From positions 62,001 through 126,000 of the forward strand of contig JAQOOI010000074.1 of assembly GCA_028554645.1 (NCBI GenBank): DNA of 64,000 bases, in the 5' to 3' direction. The notes under the pieces were generated by a model. That model was not told where the DNA came from. It saw nothing but the letters and a program-made list of their open reading frames with translations, and did not search any database. Below, one piece after another: positions 56,072 to 64,000 of the stretch. Both the position numbers and the translations under genes were made by a program. The first letter of the stretch is position 1. Every line of letters starts with the position of its first letter. Origin of the DNA: Omphalotus guepiniiformis (Eukaryota > Basidiomycota > Agaricomycetes > Agaricales > Omphalotaceae).

Positions 56072-59000
56072 GCTTTCATGTTAAATGTCGAATTCGAGTC
56101 TTGAGACAACAGAGCGGAGGTTTGGTTGCATGCAGCCTAGCAATAGCGTCTGCAGTAGAAACGAGATGAGGATTTAAATATTCATGAACGGTTGAATTCG
56201 GTCGACATCATCGTGTACATTGGATGATTGTGAATTGTAAAGATTTGTGTCTTCAACATCTGAAGGCCGGTGGCGAAAACCGAAGTTGAATAGCGCACGT
56301 TGACATTGTGTTTGATATATGTATGTAAGATATGAGAAGTTTTTCTTCTTCCTTTCAAAACCCTAGGAGGATCCATTGAAAACCCGAATTTGAACTTCCG
56401 TGCCAGATATGTTGCCGAATACTGACGAGCAGAGTAGACTCAGTAGTGTGGTGTAAGGCGTCAATTGAGGCGGATGTCCCGGGCCGGGCCGTGCTCTTGG
56501 GCGGGATTCGACGATTCAGCATTTTCTTATCTTCACTACCACCCAAGGAGTAGCCCTTCCCATTCAAATCGTACGCCCTGTTGGCAACTACAGTTTCTTG
56601 AACAATTTCCCGCCTCCGGGCTATGTATGGGAACATTTGATGATGCTCGCGAAGAAGAATCTCTTCGTCTTCATATTCGTCATTTGCTCAACGATTATGC
56701 TATGAACACTTGACCGCTGATTATATCGAATTTGCTGAACAAACTGTTCCTGAAGTACGCGCCCTTTCTTCTCAAAACTCTCAGGATTTCTGAACATTTC
56801 ACATCTGCTCTTTTCGCAAAGTCTATGACAAGTGCCTCACCGAATCCTTCTCAGTTCGACGTCCCACTGAACCCGTTCGAGTCTGACGCGGTTATATGCG
56901 CTTGACAAGCTAGAGAAATACGAAAAATTCTAATGGTGTCTTTCGAAGCAAGTGAATATCTCAAACAGCTCTTCGCGGGATTGAAAGCTTGGAAAACGGG
57001 TCAAATCGAGGTCGGAACAGGCTATATCGATTGTATTGAGTTTTTTTTTAGCCATAAATCTGGCACAAGGAATTGATTCTCTCGTTTGCCAGATGAGTGC
57101 TACTTCCCACACCTTCCTTTCGAGCCAACTTCCGTTTTCGACGTGCACGAAGACAAGCACCTCGTCCTGGCGTTATGAATTTCGAAATACCCTACCGAAA
57201 TTGTACCACAACCTCATCACTTCATACGCTATGCTCCTGAAACCCATCAAAATAAATGCTATCGAAGTAATCGTCGTCAAATTAGAGCAAACCTTGTTCG
57301 TTTTGTCGTCTTGCGCAGAAGAATCCATCGAAGTTAACCGTAGCAGCATAGAAACGTCAACTAAAATCTTAACACTGAAATGAAGAGGAGTGTGAAACAA
57401 TTCTCCAAGTCGCTTGCGGTCCTATTTTGTTCGGAGCAAATTACAAGAACCCAATACGTTGACGGGCCCAGTGCACGACCGGATTCACCCCTTTAGCATT
57501 CGAACCGGCGCGCACAGAATTGGGCTGGACTCAATCCCCATCTTTCCTAGACGACATCGCCCTAGATCAGGGAGATCAGCACACGATGGAAAGAGCGTAA
57601 AGATTAACAACCCGTCCGTCGATGACTGAGTACCAGATCAAGCTGGTGGCAATGGAGGACGATGAGCTGGATTTACGCGTAGAGAACATTTGCTTGTGGT
57701 GAACGGATGGCGTGCGTTTATTCAATCTGCATTCATATAATCTGCAATCACACTGAAAACTGAGACCAGTACACATTGTAGAAACGTTAGAAACGTGTTG
57801 ATCATCGTCTCCGTCAAGATCTGCATCAACTCCTTCGTCAAGCCAGGAAGATCAACTTGACCAGTTACGAATGCCTTCTTCACCTGATACGGAATTTCGC
57901 CGGTCAAGACTATGAAGGAGACGCGAATGGGTTCGTCTCGCTTTGTTTGTTTCGAGAAACTACAATGCTATTCGCCCTTGCGTCCATCTTCAGAAGCGAG
58001 CGAGTCCATCGTCGGGCAACCATCGTCCGTCTTGGACAGCGAGCGTGATGGGAATAAGCCTCAGGCTCGCGAGATTAGTCATATTGGTGAAGGGAGTGAT
58101 GAGGACATGGGGCTGGAGATTGCAGGGCTGTATCAAGCTGTCCATGAAGAAGAACTTGAATTTAGCGGAAAGGTTGGATGAGGTAAGATATTACCTTTCC
58201 TCCTCACCACAATTCAAGGCTCATCGTCCAATTCCTGGACTTGTTTACTCTAGTACCGCGGCACTCACCGCCGCCCACGGACTTACTGATGGCAGCGAGA
58301 TGTAGCCTGAAGCAATTACTTCTGGCTGATTTTTTTTGCAACTTGAATAGAAGACTCTATGCCCTGTACTCGAGGTTACCAAGGGGCGTCTTAGGATCTG
58401 AAAAGCATCAAATTCTGGTTCCGGCTCCTTGCCCCTTAAACGCTTCAAAGCCGGTCTCTGGATTGTTTCGGACACAAATGACGCTCGCTCGAACTGTGGA
58501 TACATACTTTGACGTACGTCTCGTTAAAGATTGCTGACACTGCCATTATCCGACTTTCTTTTTCATAGTTATTCCAGACCTTATTCAGAGGTGGTCCTGT
58601 GACCTTCCTCTTCAAGCTTCAATTCATCCTTGTCCTCGTGCGGATAAAGGCCCCACTTGCAGCTGAACGCCAGGAACCGTTGAACTTTAGCTTTGGCTAC
58701 ATACAATGGTTCAACCCTTGGGAGGAAGAAACAGCTTCTCAGGAAGGTCTCGACGGTGAAAATGGAAGATGCTATGCCAGTATGATCGATCTATTAAGAC
58801 ATTGTTCATTAGACATTGTTCATTAAAACGACTGACCATGGTTGTAGTAGCTCTTCTAAGGGACTCGTCGCCAGTGCTTCTTCTCCTACTCAGCGAGCTT
58901 CTATAAACGGTGTGTTGCCGCCTAGGCCACAAGTGTGCAAGCGCACCTGCCAGTGCACTTTTTGCAACTTTCCATCTCCCTGAAGCTATGATTCATTGAC

Positions 59001-60790
59001 CATGGCTACTAGCTCAGTCAAGTGCTCGGGCGGTCGCGGCAAGTGGCTGGAGGTAATGGGTCAACAACACCTGTTTCGGGGCCAGCGTACTTCAAACTAT
59101 TGGTGAGGACATAGCTGTGGCGAGGTCGAGAGTGCCGGGTTCGTCGCTTGACTGTTGTCCGCGGACTCCGTGCCCTCCACGGGTCGTTTCTGTCGTACAA
59201 ACTATCCTTTACGCTGCTCAGGATCGCCATTGGGCAAAGTTTTCATCATTGGCTCTCTCCCCGACGAAATCAAAAGGTCATGGTCAGCCCATACCTCTTT
59301 GATAGCGCGAGCAGGTCAGAGTCGTATCAACCGGCGGTGTGTATTGCTCTGGGGAGCTAAACTGGTGTATCTATCCTCTCTTTCTCCTTGTCGCGGTAAT
59401 ATCCAGAATTCTGTGTAACTTGAGGCCAACGAAAATCATTGTCAGAAGATCGTGGTGTATATGTATTCCTTCTCGTAAGTCTTTTCCAGAATTGCGCGTC
59501 TTGGGGGTTTTCTCAATGTTTACTAGACCATCCACTGGCAATCACCGCAAAGCATCAGGAGATCATGACCTGTGGAAGGATCACCACGGACAATAGCAAG
59601 GACATGCACTTTGTTCTCGAATCAGGCACAAAAATGAAACGAAAGCAAGACGCTCTTTTGGTAAGCTAGGATGGTTTATTTTAGGAATCGCACGTTCACC
59701 AGATCCTACTTATTTATGTTATTCTATTCGGTGCAGTAGTGCAGTACTGGTTGTGATGATCAGTATCAAGTTGACACCTGGTACAGGTAACAGCCTGTAA
59801 CAGCTTCTGTGTTGAATGTGTATGACTCGAGGAACACGGGGATATCTATCTGTAAGCAGTTCGTGCAACACTTTTGGCACTAAATAATGGCCTCTATATA
59901 GAAAATGTAGCGGAGCTAGGATATGATACGGATCGAATCCATTATCAAGTACCATCTGCGCCCATTAATATATATGCAAAGCACTGCACTGGCGCCTCTG
60001 TCGTTTCATACTACCAGCAGTCTATCGTCATGCTAGTATCTGCCAATGGGTTTAGAAACGGTCCACATCTACATGCCCTTCATTTCGACAGCTGATTCAA
60101 GATGCTCAGATTGATATGTGTTGTGGAGAAGTTGATGTGCCATGATCAGCGAAGCCTGTCTTCTAAAAGCGCTGAGTAGTAGCCTGATTGTGATGATCGC
60201 AAGCAGTACATACACTGACATTGCGCTTCAGATGAGTGGGTCACTTCAATTCACATGGTTATGGCGATAAGATGCTCTCAGCGGATCTGATCATTAACGG
60301 TTGCGATCTGCATAAAAGATCAACAACTTGCCAAGGTTCAATTGCTGAAGCCGCGAAGATCATGGCATACATTTTTTTTTTTGGCAATCATGGCTGCACA
60401 TGCAACCGTTGACACTGGAACCCTGGAGGCAGTCCTCCAACAGCTAGAGCCTAGTAAGCAATGAATGGCTGAAACGTGGTCGCGGAATGCCCTCCCGTGG
60501 TTCGCGCTCATCCCAATCTCTCCGAGAGTTCCGGAATCAGTGTAATTGAATACGATACTCAATAGCTCTGATGTTTTGAAGGCTCGAACTTCCGATTTGC
60601 CCGAATTTCGGTGCGTATCGATCATAAATTATCGATTCAAAAGCTAGTTGTACCTTACTTTGAATTAACGCAGAAAGGGTGTCTCCGTCTCCGCGCATCA
60701 TCTCAGTCGAACGACATTCGCATTCTTCACCGTTGCCTCCTCACAGATTTAAATTTAGCTCCGCTGTAGGTCCTTGACTTGCACTGCAGA
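56072..60790. other. Gene-poor 4.7-kb region with decayed coding fragments
   Basis: No complete gene. Coding-like pieces occur near 56480-56790 (plus), 57740-57960 (minus, containing GEIPYQVKKAFVTGQVDLPG), 57960-58180 (plus, Ser/Glu-rich), and 58370-58700 (plus, two segments joined by a good GTACGT-CATAG intron at about 58512-58570). They sit in conflicting frames and strands with stops between, as in relics. A T run lies at 60371. No terminal repeats were found that would define an element. Confidence 0.45.
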
Positions 60791-60941
60791 TGAGCGCTTA
60801 GCCTGGTGTATTTAGGATGGTGCAAATGGAGGCTTGGTACCTCACACCGGTCGTTTCGTACTCCCAACTATCTTTTCTTCCAGTTGCGCAGGCCGCCCTG
60901 AAGAAGACTTATCCCGCTTTTCTGTAACAAACGCTACGTAA
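60791..60941 (+). promoter_or_regulatory. Promoter of secreted paralogue 2
   Basis: TGAGCGCT near 60791, CTGGTGTATTTA near 60803, CCGGTCGTT (60847-60855) and GCGCAGGCCGC (60886-60896) match motifs upstream of paralogue 1 in order. The last motif is 46 bp before the ATG here and 44 bp there. Confidence 0.65.
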
Positions 60942-62348
60942 ATGTCCAGACTCACCTCCGTATCCCTCTTCCTCTCCCTCCTCACTCTTTCCTCCGCACT
61001 ACCCACTCGTCGTGGTGAGACCCATGATGCTACTCAGACTGTCCAGGACTACATGCAGACAGCTCTTTCAGGCTTCCTGAAGAGCCAAGGAGTCCAGAGC
61101 TTCTCACCTCTTGGGTCCGGCTGGGAGGCTATTGACTATGCGGGTGGTAATGGCGCATTGACTGGCGACCTTGCCAATGATGCTCTGTATACGGCTAGCG
61201 ATCAGCAGCAGAACGTGGCGGACCCGAAAGGGCCGGCTCTCTTCTTCAGTAATCAATATATAGATTTCGTTGAAGAGCTCGAGAAGGCGCTGGGGAATAA
61301 TTCGCTTACCACAGAAAAGCAGGGAGCTGTTGACAAGGCAAACGACGCTTGGAAGACTTCCTGCATGCAGCAGCTTCCAAAACAACTGAATGGTCTTATC
61401 TCTAGCTATACCACCTCCACAGGGGAAACTGCAAAAGGTGTTCAAGATCCCGGGTTGTTGCAATACGCAGCGATGGATCCAGAATACCAGCAGGCACAGG
61501 ATGAGTGCCAAGCTGCGTATACCGCTTATCAAGGCGCACTCGCCTCTGCCTATGGTGATGACAATGCCGTTTTCCAAGCAGCTATCAACAACATTGGAGG
61601 TTTAAATAACCCGACGACTGTCATTCCGGGTGTTACGATGGAAGTGAGCTCGGCGCTGACCGCGGGGTCGAAATTTGGGAAATATAAGCCTTATTATAGC
61701 ATCCCTGTTCTCAACGGCACGTTGGATGCTTGGCAGCAGAATACTGGTCCTGGTTATACCTACGATAGCTCGTCGGAATCAGGCTCGACTTCCAACAAGA
61801 CCACTCAAGGAGGGGGTGGATTATCCTTTATTTGGGAGGACCTTTCAGGCAGTGGCTCTGGCTCTGGCACGACGACCAAGACCAATTCCACTGTGAAGGC
61901 GCAGTCGTTTTATGTGCATTTCGCAGAAATCGCGCTCATGTCGATTGACCGTGGTGTTTGGTTCGACAGCTGGGCTTCCGCGAGCGCGCTGCAGTCGCCA
62001 GCTGACGATGTGGCTCAGAGTGGCGTGCCTGCTTTCAAAAAGTACTTCGGTAGCGCTGAGAAACCTGGGCCTTTGTCTTCGTACAAGGATCAGGCACTTG
62101 TCGTATACCAACCCTCTTTTGCTGTCCAGTTTTCAGATGCTTCAGAAGCAAGTGAATTCGCGGAAAGTTCGGGCTCTGCCTCCGCTTGCTTCTTGTTCAT
62201 CTGCGCAGGAGGTAGTGGCAGTCAGACCACGAACAACACACACTATACCAAGGGAAGCAGTGTTGTCACATTCAATGATACGAGCTCGACTGCGTATATT
62301 GTTGGTTACACCTACAAGCAGTTCTGGACTGGTGGACAATCGGCTTGA
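60942..62348 (+). CDS. Secreted protein of unrecognised family, paralogue 2
   Basis: Intronless, 468 residues, with signal peptide at residues 1 to about 20 (LFLSLLTLSSALP). It is a paralogue of the gene at 54579: DECQAAYTAYQGALASAYG is identical in protein but differs at synonymous sites in DNA, so the protein is under constraint and the duplication is not recent. It also shares GSKFG, TTQGGGG, LMSIDRGVW, KPGPLSSYK, ALVVYQP and the Cys-containing CFLFICAGG. One Gly/Ser run (SGSGSGSG) lies in the middle. No enzyme motif is visible. It is followed by an intron one base after the stop. Function unknown. Confidence 0.85.
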   Translation: MSRLTSVSLFLSLLTLSSALPTRRGETHDATQTVQDYMQTALSGFLKSQGVQSFSPLGSGWEAIDYAGGNGALTGDLANDALYTASDQQQNVADPKGPALFFSNQYIDFVEELEKALGNNSLTTEKQGAVDKANDAWKTSCMQQLPKQLNGLISSYTTSTGETAKGVQDPGLLQYAAMDPEYQQAQDECQAAYTAYQGALASAYGDDNAVFQAAINNIGGLNNPTTVIPGVTMEVSSALTAGSKFGKYKPYYSIPVLNGTLDAWQQNTGPGYTYDSSSESGSTSNKTTQGGGGLSFIWEDLSGSGSGSGTTTKTNSTVKAQSFYVHFAEIALMSIDRGVWFDSWASASALQSPADDVAQSGVPAFKKYFGSAEKPGPLSSYKDQALVVYQPSFAVQFSDASEASEFAESSGSASACFLFICAGGSGSQTTNNTHYTKGSSVVTFNDTSSTAYIVGYTYKQFWTGGQSA

Positions 62349-62349
62349 G

Positions 62350-62403
62350 GTACGTTGAGCCTCTTTGCCTTGATGATCGCGAACCCATACCTTTCTTTGA
62401 CAG
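62350..62403 (+). other. Predicted 3'-UTR intron, paralogue 2
   Basis: GTACGT donor one base after the TGA and TTTGACAG acceptor ending at 62403 (54 nt). Same place and nearly the same length as in paralogue 1. Confidence 0.6.
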
Positions 62404-62723
62404 GCCTTCAGCGCTTCAGCTTCAGAACTTTATCGGACGAGTGCGACGTCGGGATCCCTTCTTTGTTTGAGTCTCCCGTAATACAGTGTATGACAGGTCA
62501 ATATCTATAGTGGAGTGTACATATACTATGTAACTTGTAAACTGCAGGTTTCTCAGTAATGCAACGAAATCCGTATAGCCAATCTCGAGGTTAGGCGCCT
62601 AGGCGCTTAGCATAGACTGTCTGGCTTCGGACTCTTAGACCATGCTTAGATCGCAACGCAAGCGCCGGCAATTTATGATTCACACTGTGATGAGCATACT
62701 ACACTCGTTTGCTTTCTACATTC
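62404..62723. other. Intergenic upstream of the LysM gene
   Basis: About 320 bp, no gene seen. GCGCCTAGGCGC, a 12-bp palindrome, lies near 62596-62607. Confidence 0.4.
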
Positions 62724-64000
62724 ATGTCTGATACTGTAGAAGAGTCTGATTTCAATCCTTTCGCTGGAGATGGAGCTATAGACTACTCTCAAGTTTATCT
62801 GGAACGACATCTTGAATCTCCACACAGGTCACCCATTGTCAAGGCCTTTACTTCCAGCTCGAATAGTGGCCAGATGGTCAAACCAGGAAACCACATTCGG
62901 GCGCGAACTGAAGCTGGTACAAGTAGTACCAGTGGCCAGTATCATCATCCTCTGCGTGGCGTTGACTCGGCCCATGGTGACGGTGACGCAGGAGTTACTA
63001 GGCCCCATTTGAACCGCGCTCTGTACACAGGAATGTTGGTTGATGTACCTTCTGCTATTGACGAGGATGATCTTTCACGAGAAGAAGCAACAAGAGACGA
63101 AAGGACTGTTCTGGTCCACGAGGTGAGAAATCATAGAACAACCTCCAAGCCCTGACGTTCATGTTCATAACACTTCTTCAGGTCAGCTCAAAGGATTCGT
63201 TAGCTGGTGTCGCTCTTAAATATGGGATTAGTCTGGCGGAACTAAGAAGGGCCAACCACATGTGGTTTTCAGACTCTATTCACTCACGCAAAGTGCTCTA
63301 CATCCCACTGGACAAGACGTCTCGGTCTGAAGCACTAATGGCGAACTTGGTCAAACCGAGCATGCCCTCTTCTTCCACTTCGGATGGCGACCGTACGATA
63401 CGACTGGCAGCCCCAATCCCAGATGTTGTCGATGGTCACTGGAAAAAGGATTTAGCCAGTTCAGCACCGACTATCTGTCGTGTGCCTGCTTCGGAACTGT
63501 CTTTTTTCCCTCCTCCTTCCAAGACCACGGCGCCAGATGTTTCTCTGTCACGGCCACCGACAAACAATCACGCTTTGCCAACCCATCATGTTCGACATGC
63601 CACCGCGCCCTCTCCGTCACTGGCCACTATTTTGACTGCACTTCCCATTGCTGCCTCGACCAGGGATAACATCATTGCACGACTGTCTTTTGACAGTCTT
63701 AGCTCGAGCTTTAGCGAGCGCGAGCGCGAGTGGCAACGAGGAAATGGTGAAGGACATGAACTTGACGATGTGCGAGCTCTTCAACATACACGTTCTGAAG
63801 ATGGGCGAGAGTCCCTATTCGGAACAACGTCGTGGACTCGCACTAATTACGACGACAGTGACCCGCAACATCCCTTCACTTCTTCTAGCGATAGTAAAGG
63901 TACTAGACATACTACTCGCAATTATGCCGAGGAGTATAGTGGTCCTTCGCCTTACACGGAGTCGTTTTCTTTATCACGTGTACGCAATGTGCAGCTAGAA
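62724..64000 (+). CDS. LysM-domain protein, 5' part (runs off window)
   Basis: Two exons in view: 62724-63122 and 63182 to the edge, both in one open frame. A single LysM domain crosses the intron and follows VLVHEVSSKDSLAGVALKYG, with ISLAELRRANHMWFSD and VLYIPLD, the usual order. No signal peptide is present, so this is unlike the secreted chitin-binding LysM effectors and more like the intracellular LysM proteins of eukaryotes. The remaining part is Ser/Thr/Pro-rich and probably disordered. The C terminus lies beyond the window. Confidence 0.85.

Noticed and set aside
57481..57530. Possible tRNA T-arm (CATTCGAACCGG)
   Set aside because: No matching acceptor, D or anticodon stems could be drawn around it.
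61104..61577. 157-codon minus-strand frame inside secreted paralogue 2, and similar ones in paralogue 1
   Set aside because: They are antisense shadows of strongly supported coding sequences.
1..64000. CRISPR arrays, rRNA genes, bacterial-type operons or prophage
   Set aside because: No regularly spaced repeats, no rRNA sequence and no operon-like spacing were seen; intron-rich genes rule out a bacterial origin.

Overview
The window looks like nuclear DNA of a filamentous basidiomycete, most likely an agaricomycete. About 120 introns can be reconstructed, nearly all 45-80 nt long with GTRNGT donors, and a class-II tRNA-Leu is present. The gene set is typical of mushrooms: palC, a 14-exon EZH2-like methyltransferase, an N-terminal helical/TPR protein of the HeLo/MLKL-like class, and Ser-rich secreted proteins. 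All gene models below were built by hand from reading frame, splice consensus and remembered family features; no database search was run.

Layout. 1-4.9 kb: the 5' part of a low-complexity minus-strand gene that runs off the left edge, then about 3.5 kb with only coding-like fragments. 4.9-15.2 kb: palC (+), a helical-domain/TPR/tail-anchor protein (-), PIG-U/GAB1 (+), and a secreted FAD oxidoreductase (-). 17.2-20.3 kb: the ribosome biogenesis factor TSR1 (+), followed by a 2 kb gap holding a MITE-like element with a 20-bp terminal inverted repeat. 22.4-31.4 kb: CLC chloride transporter (-), Cdc11-type septin (-), tRNA-Leu(CAG) (-), SDR (+) and ARFRP1/Arl3 GTPase (-). 31.5-43.2 kb: V-ATPase c'' (+), CUE protein (-), EZH2-like SET protein (+), RKM4-like SET protein (-), CRAL-TRIO protein (+) and PPG1 phosphatase (-). 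44.9-53.7 kb: C2H2 protein (+), CWC24 (-), bZIP of the CYS3/MetR/Zip1 type (+), a possible small membrane protein (-) and a Ser-rich secreted protein (+). 54.6-62.4 kb: two intronless paralogues of an unrecognised secreted family with about 5 kb of decayed sequence between them. 62.7-64 kb: the 5' part of a LysM protein.

Most of the middle is housekeeping and membrane-trafficking genes arranged divergently or convergently. There is no operon-like or biosynthetic cluster.

The strongest unexplained signal is a 1,295-bp stretch (35838-37132) inside the EZH2-like gene that contains not one CpG dinucleotide, although the gene's two ends have normal CpG content and the reading frame is intact. Second, five introns in otherwise conserved genes (PIG-U, TSR1, CLC, septin, EZH2) cannot be removed by GT-AG splicing without breaking a conserved frame; two of these are bounded by 9-bp direct repeats. 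Third, the two secreted paralogues share promoter motifs and a 54-55 nt intron that begins exactly one base after the stop codon in both genes.
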